NCBI GenBank assembly: GCA_031400185.1
Contig: JANNPN010000317.1
Coordinates: 1 to 12,709, forward strand
Reading direction: 5' to 3'
DNA length: 12,709 bases
From: UTPRO1 sp031400185
GTDB lineage: Bacteria; Desulfobacterota; Binatia; UTPRO1
In this document: piece after piece, positions 1-7,558 of the stretch
Layout of the letters: the number at the start of each line of letters is the position of its first letter
Numbering within the stretch: position 1 is the first letter of the stretch
Notes under the pieces: model-generated
What the model was told of the DNA's origin: nothing
Seen by the model: only the letters and a program-made list of their open reading frames with translations
The model's database searches: none
Made by a program: the position numbers and the translations under genes

Positions 1-221
1 TCCCCGACCCGCCCGCCTGCGGCAGCATGCTATCCTCTCAAACCTGATCTTCTGCCCGGCGGCGGGTTCGGCATGGCGACGCTGTCGCTGGTCGATCGGT
101 CCGGGCTGCGCCGCGGACACCGCACGCAGACCGCTCGCGGCAGACCGAAACTCCGGTGCGTTATCAAGCCGCCGCGGCCTTGGCAGGGGGGCGACGATCA
201 TCTATACCAAGCGTCCCCGTC

Positions 222-539
222 ATGCCCTGGAAAGTCTGTCACGCCACGGCATTCGAGCCCGAGGCGCACCTAGTCAAGGGATTCCTCGAGCATCAAGGCA
301 TCCCGTGCCTGCTCGAGAACCGGCGCTTCGAGATGGACCCCGTCCGGACGGGGAGTCTCGGCACCATCCGCATCCTCGTCCCGGAAGAGTGGGTGCCGGT
401 CGCGTCCAAGCTGATCTCGCACCGTACGGCCTCGCGGCCTCGCGTCCGCGAGGCGCGATCGCAGGTCATCGACGTCGACTTCCGCCGCCGGCGTCGCGCG
501 GTCCGGAGCCCCCGCGGCTCGCGGCCGTCCGACGCCTGA
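222..539 (+). CDS. DUF2007-like small protein (putative signal-transducing protein)
   Basis: A 105-residue soluble protein. Residues 1-66 resemble the DUF2007 domain: an opening strand (WKVCHATAFEPEAHLVKGFL), a helix, the typical 'LEHQGIPCLLEN' segment (about 22-33), then 'GTIRILVPEEW' (about 47-57), which matches the usual 'v.l.Vp..d...A..ll' ending. The family is small and widespread, with no established biochemical role; it is often described as a ferredoxin-like-fold signalling or binding module. After the domain comes a basic tail with five consecutive arginines (about 86-90), probably disordered. I chose the ATG at 222 because the domain begins right there. In-frame upstream codons reach back to an ATG at 156, but that extension has no domain character, and no convincing ribosome-binding site decides between them. 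The gene lies 105 nt upstream of the acyl-CoA mutase on the same strand, with no clear functional link. Confidence 0.72.
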   Translation: MPWKVCHATAFEPEAHLVKGFLEHQGIPCLLENRRFEMDPVRTGSLGTIRILVPEEWVPVASKLISHRTASRPRVREARSQVIDVDFRRRRRAVRSPRGSRPSDA

Positions 540-644
540 GAACGCTGCTCGCACTCGCCCAGCCGAACGCGATAAGACGGTGAACGCGTAGCGGACGCGC
601 GGCCCGTGACCTGCACAGCGTCCCGCGTCACGACGGAGACCGCC

Positions 645-2270
<1,626 letters not shown>

Positions 2271-2274
2271 TCGC

Positions 2275-2682
2275 ATGAGCTCGGCGCCGCGTCTCCGCAT
2301 CCTCGTCGCGAAACCCGGACTCGACGGTCACGACCGCGGGGCCAAGATCATCGCGCGTGCGCTCCGCGACGCGGGCATCGAGGTCATCTACACGGGCCTG
2401 CACCAGACGCCCGAGATGATCGCCGAGGCCGCGATCCAGGAGGACGTCGACGCGATCGGTCTCTCGATCTTGTCGGGCGCGCACAACACGCTCTTCCCGG
2501 CGATCATGCGATTGATGCGTGAGAAGGGCGGGGACGACATCGCGATCTTCGGCGGCGGGATCATCCCCGAGGAGGACATCGCGTCGCTCAAGCAGGCGGG
2601 CGTGCGCGAGATCTTCACGCCGGGTGCGACCACCGACCAGATCGTCGAGTGGGTGCGCGCCAACGTCCAACCTCGGACCTGA
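2275..2682 (+). CDS. icmB: Cobalamin-binding small subunit of acyl-CoA mutase
   Basis: A 135-residue flavodoxin-like B12-binding domain. It carries the base-off/His-on motif D-x-H-x-x-G as Asp17, His19 and Gly22 ('GLDGHDRGAKII'), where His19 would be the lower axial ligand to cobalt. Further cobalamin contacts are 'LSILSGAH' (63-70) and the glycine run 'GGG' (93-95) after 'IAIF'. The length matches stand-alone IcmB/HcmB subunits (about 135 residues). The ATG is 4 nt beyond the large-subunit stop codon, so the two are almost certainly co-transcribed and translationally coupled, forming a heteromeric mutase. An in-frame upstream extension exists inside the large subunit's coding region but has no domain content. 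No MeaB/ArgK-type G-protein chaperone, often found near these mutases, is encoded nearby. Confidence 0.94.
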   Translation: MSSAPRLRILVAKPGLDGHDRGAKIIARALRDAGIEVIYTGLHQTPEMIAEAAIQEDVDAIGLSILSGAHNTLFPAIMRLMREKGGDDIAIFGGGIIPEEDIASLKQAGVREIFTPGATTDQIVEWVRANVQPRT

Positions 2683-2903
2683 TCCGCACGCCCGCTGGTC
2701 ACGTCTTTGCGCGATGTGGTCGAGACGACCGCGCGCGGTCCTTCTCTTCGGCGGAAGGTCCGGCTCTCCGACAGCCAAGGGCGAAAGCGCAAGGGGTTCG
2801 CTCCGGTGACGCGATCATCTGCGCAGCGGCGGTGCGTCCCGCGCCCGCGCCGGCCACCCACCGGCTCGTCCTCACCAGCAGGGGCCCTCGTGCATCTTCG
2901 CGA
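2683..2903. other. Convergent intergenic region
   Basis: These 221 nt separate the small mutase subunit (+) from the response regulator (-), whose stop codons face each other. I see no credible coding frame. There is a 14-bp perfect palindrome at 2727-2740 (GACCGCGCGCGGTC) and beside it a 5-bp stem with a 9-nt loop (2740-2758, CCTTC/GAAGG). Neither is followed by a T-run, so any role in termination is a guess. Confidence 0.35.
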
Positions 2904-3371
2904 TCAGTGCGCGAGAAACCCGTTGCGGGCGAGCTCTGCGGCGATGCGGGCGCGGACATCGACTCGGTGCGGGGGTGGTGGAGGCGCGAGCTCGATGCCC
3001 TGCTTCTTCGCGAGGACGGTGCGGACCGCGTGGACGATCTGCTGGCGCGTGAACGGTTTCCCGACGCTGTAGTCGGCGTCCATCGTCGAGCGGAAATGCG
3101 TGCCGTGATGGCCGACGCGTGCGCTCACGATGATCACCGGCACGTCGGCGGTCGCGGGATCGTTGCGGAGCTCGTGCAGGAGCTCGGCGCCGCTCATGCC
3201 CGGCATCATCAGGTCGAGCACGATGCAGTCGGGGACGCCCCGCGCGATCACGGCGCGTGCCTCGCTGCCGCTCGAGGCGGTGAGGGTTCGGTAGGCCGCC
3301 GTCTCGAGATAGCGGGCGATGATGCGCGCGATGTCCTTGCAGTCGTCGACGATCAGAATGGTCGGGTTCAC
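2904..3371 (-). CDS. Single-domain response regulator (receiver domain)
   Basis: A 155-residue CheY-like receiver protein. The acidic pair Asp9-Asp10 ('ILIVDDCKD'), phosphoacceptor Asp53 ('CIVLDLMMPGMSG'), Ser83 at the switch position ('VIIVSAR') and Lys105 ('VGKPF') are all present, so it should be competent for phosphorylation by a histidine kinase. The receiver spans about 4-122. Instead of an output domain it has a short tail with five prolines (130-134) and a final basic amphipathic segment (about 136-155). It probably acts through protein-protein contacts, like CheY/DivK-type regulators. The start is GTG at 3371, supported by a GGAGG ribosome-binding site 6 nt upstream. A longer in-frame extension upstream lacks domain content. 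No kinase is adjacent, so it is an orphan in this window. It is separated from the dehydrogenase upstream by 241 nt and probably has its own promoter. Confidence 0.9.
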   Translation of the reverse strand: MNPTILIVDDCKDIARIIARYLETAAYRTLTASSGSEARAVIARGVPDCIVLDLMMPGMSGAELLHELRNDPATADVPVIIVSARVGHHGTHFRSTMDADYSVGKPFTRQQIVHAVRTVLAKKQGIELAPPPPPHRVDVRARIAAELARNGFLAH

Positions 3372-3377
3372 GAGAGT

Positions 3378-3382
3378 CCTCC
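3378..3382 (-). promoter_or_regulatory. Ribosome-binding site fixing the response-regulator GTG start
   Basis: The minus strand reads GGAGG here, 6 nt before the GTG at 3371-3369. This supports GTG rather than an upstream start, because the receiver domain begins immediately after it. Confidence 0.7.
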
Positions 3383-3569
3383 GTCGAAAACAGGGAGGAG
3401 CAAGCCCGGGGCCGCGGGATGCGTGCGTGCGACGCTCGCGGCGTCGGCGCAGGGATGGAACCGTTTCGGCTCGGCTTTCGCGGCATCGTGCTGAGGCGAG
3501 TGGGGAGGCATCCGCGACGCCGCGCACGCACGGCCGCATCGTGCAGCCGCGCATGCTCACCGCAGGGCT

Positions 3570-3584
3570 GCGATCGCCGATCGC
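3570..3584. repeat. Perfect short inverted repeat, possible operator
   Basis: Seven-base arms GCGATCG and CGATCGC flank a single central C. It lies about 200 nt upstream of the response-regulator start and 29 nt beyond the dehydrogenase stop codon. Its size and symmetry would fit a dimeric regulator's site, but it contains GATC and GC-rich palindromic words that recur by chance in such DNA. Confidence 0.2.
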
Positions 3585-3612
3585 GACGCTGCAGCACTGC
3601 CTGCGTGAAGTC

Positions 3613-4647
3613 TCAAGGCGTGAGCACGATCTTGAGCGCCTCACGATTGGCGTAGGCGCGGTACGCCTCGGGTGCGTCGGCGAGTGACGCGTGGCGGCTG
3701 ACGAGCGGCGTCGGGTCGAGCAGGCCCGCCGTCATCATCGCGAGCACGGCGTCGACGTGGCCGATCACGTTCGCCTGGCCCGTCCTCAGCGTCAGCGCCT
3801 TGATCCACACGAGTCCCATGTGGACCTGGCAGCGCTCCGAGTAGACGCCGGTCACCGAGATCGTGCCGCCGTTCCGCGCGAGACGGCAGGCGAGGTCGAG
3901 CGCGTCAGGGTGGCCGACGGCGTCGATGCACGCGTCGGCGCCACGCCCGCTCGTGGCCTTGCGGACGGCGGCTTTGGGGTCCTGTTCCGAGAGGTGCACC
4001 GGCACGGCACCGAAGCGCTCCGCCATCGCGAGGCGGTCGGCCACCGAGTCGACCGCGATCACCTGGCCGGCGCCGAGCGCGCGTGCCGCCTGCACCGCGC
4101 AGAGGCCGACGGGGCCGAGGCCGAGCACCACCACGACATCGCCGGGCGCCACCTCGGCGCCGCGGACGGCGTGGAAGCCCGTACCCATGACGTCGCCGGC
4201 GAAGAGCGCGGCGTCGGTCGAGAGCCCCGGCGGGACGCGGCGCAGCGTCAGGTTGGCATGCGGCACGAGCACCAGCTCTGCTTGCGCGCCTTGCAGCCCG
4301 CCGAGCGTCTTCCCGTGGCCGAACACGCGCGCCTCGGTACACTTGTGGAAGTCGCGACGCCGGCAGAAGAAGCAGCGACCGCAGGCGGTGACGAAGCATC
4401 CGAGCACGCGATCGCCGACCGCCACGTCGGTCACGTCCGGACCCGCCGCCGTCACGGTGCCGACGAACTCGTGGCCGAGGATGAAGCCCGCCTCGAGCGG
4501 GATGCGGCCGTGGTAGAGGTGCAGGTCCGAGCCGCAGATGCCGCTCGCCTCGACGCGCACGATCGCGTCGTCGCTGGCGACGAGCGTCGGGTCGGGGCGC
4601 TCCTCGACGCGAACCTCACCCGGAGCTTGGAACGTCACTGCTTGCAT
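3613..4647 (-). CDS. Zinc-dependent MDR-family alcohol dehydrogenase
   Basis: A 344-residue medium-chain dehydrogenase/reductase. The catalytic domain carries catalytic-zinc ligands Cys38 ('GICGSDLHLYHG'), His59 ('GHEFVG') and, at the horse-liver ADH Cys174 position, Asp152 ('AGDVMGTGFHA'). Asp there is seen in formaldehyde-dehydrogenase-like and related MDR branches. Structural zinc is bound by Cys89, Cys92, Cys95 and Cys103. The Rossmann fold runs from 'VVVVLGLGPVG' (171-181) to 'VIAVDS', where Asp200 at the end of beta-2 favours NAD(H) over NADP(H). 'GGLQGAQAELVLVP' (116-129) is typical of the branch. The substrate cannot be read from sequence; it should be an alcohol or aldehyde. I chose the ATG at 4647 because the fold starts there and AGGA lies about 9 nt upstream; the longer frame to 4719 would overlap the preceding gene. 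It follows the enoyl-CoA hydratase by 34 nt on the same strand, so the two form a probable operon. Confidence 0.93.
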   Translation of the reverse strand: MQAVTFQAPGEVRVEERPDPTLVASDDAIVRVEASGICGSDLHLYHGRIPLEAGFILGHEFVGTVTAAGPDVTDVAVGDRVLGCFVTACGRCFFCRRRDFHKCTEARVFGHGKTLGGLQGAQAELVLVPHANLTLRRVPPGLSTDAALFAGDVMGTGFHAVRGAEVAPGDVVVVLGLGPVGLCAVQAARALGAGQVIAVDSVADRLAMAERFGAVPVHLSEQDPKAAVRKATSGRGADACIDAVGHPDALDLACRLARNGGTISVTGVYSERCQVHMGLVWIKALTLRTGQANVIGHVDAVLAMMTAGLLDPTPLVSRHASLADAPEAYRAYANREALKIVLTP

Positions 4648-4681
4648 GGATCGTCGTCCTTTCTCTTCGCGGGTGGGCGTG

Positions 4682-5455
4682 TCAGCGCCCCTGCCATACG
4701 GGCTTCCGCTTTGCGGCAAACGCGCGCGGACCTTCCTTGAAGTCCTCGCTCTTGTAGAGCCGGCCGACGAGCGGGTAGCGCGTCGCCATCGCTTCGGCGA
4801 TCGGCTTCCCGAGCCCGTCGTAGACGCACTGCTTGGTCGCCTGCACCGAGAGGGGCGAGCACTCGCAGATCGTTCGCGCCCAGCGTTCGGCGGTCGACAT
4901 GAGCTCGGCGAGTGGGACGACCTCGTTCACGAGCCCGAGGCGCGCGGCCTCGGCGGCGGAGATCGACTTTCCCGTGAGCAGCATGCCCATCGCGATCTTG
5001 AGGGGAATGCTGCGCGGCAAGCGATGCACGCCGCCTGCGGCCGCGAGCAGGCCGACGCGCGGCTCGGGGAGTCCCAGCGTCGCGTGCTCGGCTGCGACGA
5101 TGACGTCGCAGGCGAGCGCCAGCTCGAGCCCGCCACCGAGCGCGACGCCGTTCACCGCGGCGATGAGCGGCTTCACGAGATCGGTGCGTGAGGTGAGCCC
5201 GCCGAAGCCGCTTTTCGGCCAGCGCGTCGTCGCATTGGCCGCGGTCCACTTGAGGTCGTTGCCCGCCGAGAAGGCGCGTTCGCCGGTGCCGGTCAGGATC
5301 GCGACCCAGACGTCGGGGTCGGCGGCGAAGTCCGTCCACACGCGATCCAGCTCGTCGCCGGCGGGCGGATGGAGAGCGTTCATGACCTCGGGGCGGTGCA
5401 AGGTGACGATCGCGACGCGATCGCGCTTCTCGTAGCGCACGTACTCGAGCTGCAC
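4682..5455 (-). CDS. Enoyl-CoA hydratase/isomerase family protein, CaiD-like
   Basis: A 257-residue crotonase-fold enzyme expected to hydrate an enoyl-CoA in the cytosol. Oxyanion-hole segments are 'AFSAGNDLKW' (61-70) and 'ALGGGLELALACD' (105-117). Both catalytic glutamates of classical hydratases are kept: Glu111 (GGGLE) and Glu131 (LPE), 20 residues apart as in rat mitochondrial hydratase Glu144/Glu164. Particular similarities to carnitinyl-CoA dehydratase are 'AGGVHRLPR' (140-148), 'SEDFKEG' and the C-terminal 'AFAAKRKPVWQGR' (245-257). The carnitine pathway itself is not implied; many CaiD-like proteins act in short-chain or branched-chain acyl-CoA breakdown. The start is GTG at 5455, with AGGAGG about 6 nt upstream. 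It is the first gene of a probable two-gene operon with the MDR dehydrogenase, and its promoter must lie in the 139-nt divergent region that also holds tandem repeats. Confidence 0.94.
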   Translation of the reverse strand: MQLEYVRYEKRDRVAIVTLHRPEVMNALHPPAGDELDRVWTDFAADPDVWVAILTGTGERAFSAGNDLKWTAANATTRWPKSGFGGLTSRTDLVKPLIAAVNGVALGGGLELALACDVIVAAEHATLGLPEPRVGLLAAAGGVHRLPRSIPLKIAMGMLLTGKSISAAEAARLGLVNEVVPLAELMSTAERWARTICECSPLSVQATKQCVYDGLGKPIAEAMATRYPLVGRLYKSEDFKEGPRAFAAKRKPVWQGR

Positions 5456-5488
5456 GGGGACCTCCTCGCGGCGGTGGCACGATATGTC

Positions 5489-5546
5489 GTTCCTGCCGGA
5501 GCCATTGCCGTTCCTGCCGGAGCCATTGCCCGTTCCTGCCGGAACG
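5489..5546 (+). repeat. 21-bp tandem direct repeat with a terminal hairpin in a divergent promoter region
   Basis: Two perfect adjacent copies of a 21-bp unit (5489-5509 and 5510-5530; unit starts GTTCCTGCCGGAGCC) are followed by a partial third copy (5532-5543, GTTCCTGCCGGA). A stray GTTCCT recurs at 5555-5560. The third copy also forms a small hairpin, CGTTCC-TGCC-GGAACG (5531-5546). The array sits between the divergent starts of the enoyl-CoA hydratase (5455, -) and the metallo-hydrolase (5595, +). It could be iterated regulator sites, or a microsatellite-like expansion. Read in the hydrolase's frame it would encode a proline/leucine repeat, but that extension precedes the domain and looks non-coding. 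Confidence 0.75.
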
Positions 5547-5594
5547 ACGCCGCCGTTCCTAGCGCACGCGGGGTGGGTACGCTATGCGAGCCGC

Positions 5595-6356
5595 ATGACC
5601 GTGCGCCTCCTCGCGCTCACGTGCGGATGGCTTCGCGGGCCGCGCGCGCTCTTCGTCGAGGGCGCGAAGGGCAGCGTGAACGTGCCGGTCCCCGTCTTCG
5701 TGATCGAGCACCCGCGCGGCCGCGTGCTGTTCGACAGCGGGTTGCACCGCGAGCTGCAACACGATCCCGTCACGCGCCTCGGGGCCGCCGCGGCGGTCTT
5801 CACGGCGACGTTTGGCGTCGGCGACGACGTCGCGGCGCGGCTCGCCACTGCCGACATCGCCGCGGGCTCCGTGCAGTACCTCGTGAACTCGCACCTCCAC
5901 TTCGACCATGCCGGCGGGAACGCGGCGCTCGCGAACGCGACCGTGGTGGTGCAGCGCCGGGAATGGCAGGCCGCGCACGACGACGCGGCGATCGTCGCGA
6001 ACGGCTACACCTCCGCCGACTACGATACCGGCCAGCCGCGGCTCGAGGTCGACGGCGAGCATGACATCTTCGGCGACGGCCGCGTGATGTGTCTTCCTAC
6101 CTACGGTCACACGCCCGGTCATCAGTCGCTCCTGGTGCGCCTCGACGAAGGCGACGTCGTGCTCGCGGCCGACGCCTGCTACTTCCGCGAGACCCTCGAG
6201 GAGCTGAAGCTGCCGCTCGTCGTCCACGATCCGGCCGCGATGCTCGCGTCGTTGCAACGCTTGCGCGCACTCGCCGCGGTCGGGACGCGGATCGTCTACG
6301 GCCACGATCCGGAATCGTGGGCGACGGTGCCGCAGGCGCCGGCCGCGTTCGCCTGA
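5595..6356 (+). CDS. Metallo-beta-lactamase-fold hydrolase, AHL-lactonase-like
   Basis: A 253-residue MBL-fold protein with a complete dinuclear metal site: His100, His102, Asp104, His105 ('NSHLHFDHAGGN'), His172 ('GHTPGH'), Asp193 ('AADAC') and His237 ('YGHDPE'). The overall layout, including an N-terminal 'PVPVFVIEHPRGRVLFDSGL' (31-50), is that of the AttM/AiiA-type N-acyl-homoserine-lactonase branch. Many members act on other lactones or esters, so a lactonase-like hydrolase is as far as the sequence goes. There is no signal peptide. I chose the ATG at 5595 because the fold begins within a few residues. An in-frame ATG at 5484 would add 37 residues, largely proline-rich and encoded by the tandem repeat, without domain content. 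The ribosome-binding site is weak. The glycosyltransferase starts 14 nt downstream, so they are probably co-transcribed. Confidence 0.88.
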   Translation: MTVRLLALTCGWLRGPRALFVEGAKGSVNVPVPVFVIEHPRGRVLFDSGLHRELQHDPVTRLGAAAAVFTATFGVGDDVAARLATADIAAGSVQYLVNSHLHFDHAGGNAALANATVVVQRREWQAAHDDAAIVANGYTSADYDTGQPRLEVDGEHDIFGDGRVMCLPTYGHTPGHQSLLVRLDEGDVVLAADACYFRETLEELKLPLVVHDPAAMLASLQRLRALAAVGTRIVYGHDPESWATVPQAPAAFA

Positions 6357-6370
6357 GCGCGGCGCCGCGC

Positions 6371-7378
6371 GTGACGGGACCGCTCGTCTCCGTGCTGCTG
6401 CCGGCCCGCGACGCCGGCGGCACTGTCGCTGCGAGTCTCCGCAGCGTGGAGCGCCAGCGCTTCACGGACTGGGAATGTATCGTCGTCGACGACGGGTCCG
6501 CGGACGACACGGCGGCACGCGCGCGCGCCTTCGCCGCCGCCGACTCCCGGTTCGTGGTCGTGGCGACGCCGGCGCGCGGGCTCGTCGCCGCCTTGAACGC
6601 GGGACTCGAACGATGTCGGGGAGCGCTGGTGGCGCGCATGGACGCCGACGACGTGATGCATCGCGACCGGTTGCAGGCGCAGGTCGACGCGCTCGCCGGG
6701 GCCCCGGAGCTCTTCGCGGTCGGCACGCACGTCCGCATTTTTCCCCGGGCGCAGCTCGCGGCTGGTTGGCGGAGCTACGAGCGCTGGCTGAACGGGATCG
6801 ACTCCGCGGCGCGGGTGCACGCCGAGGCGTTCGTCGAGTGCCCGGTCGTCCACCCGACGTTGATGCTCCGGCGCGAGCGGCTCGTCGAGCTCGGCTATCG
6901 TGACGCCGGCTGGCCGGAGGACTACGACCTCGTGCTCCGCGCGCTCGCCCGTGGCCTCGGGATCGGCGTCGTGCCGCGGCGTCTGCTCGCCTGGCGGGAC
7001 GGTCCGGGCCGTTTGTCGCGCACCGGCGATGCATACGCGATCCCACGCTTCACGGCGATCAAGGCGGCGTTCCTGTCGGAGGGCTTCCTCGCGACGACCG
7101 ACCGCTACGTGCTCTGGGGCTATGGCGGCACGGGGCGTGTCCTGCATCGCGCGCTCGCGGGCCACGGGAAGCGCGCGACTCACGTAATCGAGGTGCACCC
7201 GGGACGGCTCGGGAACGTGATCCACGGCGCGCCGGTCGTCGGACCGGAGGCGCTGCCGCGTCTCCGGCCCCTCCCGATCGTCGTGTCGGTCGCCCGCGAA
7301 CGGCCGCGGGGCTTGATCCGTGCGGCGCTCGCGGCGATGGGCTTTCGCGAGACGCGGGACTATGTGTGCGCGGCGTAG
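6371..7378 (+). CDS. Family 2 glycosyltransferase with C-terminal Rossmann-like domain
   Basis: A 335-residue protein. Residues 4-210 are a GT-A (family 2) domain: 'VSVLLPARDAGGTVAASLRSV' region at 6-26, nucleotide-sugar Asp40-Asp41 ('CIVVDDGSADDT'), metal-binding 'DADD' (91-94, after 'VARM') and an acceptor-side 'WPEDYDL' (181-187) whose Glu/Asp would hold the catalytic base. The tail from about 247 starts 'VLWGYGGTGRVLHRAL', a glycine-rich nucleotide-binding turn, and continues 'GAPVVGPEALPRL...PIVVSVA...IRAAL...GF'. This reads like the N-terminal Rossmann half of PglD-type sugar acetyltransferases, without the acyltransferase part. The protein should transfer a sugar to an envelope glycan or lipid. 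There are no membrane segments. The start is GTG at 6371; another in-frame GTG at 6317 would overlap the preceding gene. A large inverted repeat begins 3 nt after the stop codon. Confidence 0.88.
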   Translation: MTGPLVSVLLPARDAGGTVAASLRSVERQRFTDWECIVVDDGSADDTAARARAFAAADSRFVVVATPARGLVAALNAGLERCRGALVARMDADDVMHRDRLQAQVDALAGAPELFAVGTHVRIFPRAQLAAGWRSYERWLNGIDSAARVHAEAFVECPVVHPTLMLRRERLVELGYRDAGWPEDYDLVLRALARGLGIGVVPRRLLAWRDGPGRLSRTGDAYAIPRFTAIKAAFLSEGFLATTDRYVLWGYGGTGRVLHRALAGHGKRATHVIEVHPGRLGNVIHGAPVVGPEALPRLRPLPIVVSVARERPRGLIRAALAAMGFRETRDYVCAA

Positions 7379-7380
7379 CC

Positions 7381-7558
7381 AGCTCAGAAGGGGGATCTCT
7401 CCCCTCGCTCCCCGGCTCGCTCGCGCCCGGCCAAGGTGGGAGGCTGACCCAAGATCGACTCCGCGCGCGGAGCGCGCGGCCGAGCGCGAGCGAGCCGGGG
7501 GTTGAGCCTGCGCGGCTTTGCCGCGGCGGCGAAGGGGGAGAGATCCCCCTTCTGAGCT
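7381..7558. repeat. 178-bp nested inverted repeat between convergent genes (MITE-like or bidirectional terminator)
   Basis: The 24-nt ends 7381-7404 (AGCTCAGAAGGGGGATCTCT, then CCCC) and 7535-7558 are perfect reverse complements. A second pair of arms, 7410-7432 (CCCCGGCTCGCTCGCG...) and 7478-7500, is complementary over 23 nt with one mismatch. Inside lies a 14-bp palindrome (7459-7472, CTCCGCGCGCGGAG), and on the right side a hairpin CGCGGC-TTT-GCCGCG (7511-7525). The element begins 3 nt after the glycosyltransferase stop, and its right end contains most of the stop codon of the converging TPR gene. RNA from either strand would fold into a long cruciform-like structure, which could stop transcription from both sides. 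The perfect termini and non-coding interior also fit a miniature mobile element that inserted at the 3' ends. No transposase is present, and I saw no second copy in the window. Confidence 0.85.

Noticed and set aside
73..273. 66-residue frame near the window start
   Set aside because: It has no ribosome-binding site and no domain, has shadow-like composition, and overlaps the better DUF2007 start. I see nothing else convincing in positions 1-221.
2727..2758. Rho-independent terminator after the mutase operon
   Set aside because: The palindrome and the adjacent 5-bp stem have no following T-run on either strand, so they do not meet the usual criteria.
2649..3494. 281-residue plus-strand frame across the response regulator
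   Set aside because: It overlaps a receiver gene with all conserved residues on the minus strand and has no domain of its own.
5489..5546. CRISPR-like or coding interpretation of the tandem repeats
   Set aside because: The copies are directly adjacent with no spacers, so this is not CRISPR. The proline-rich peptide they would encode precedes the complete MBL fold.
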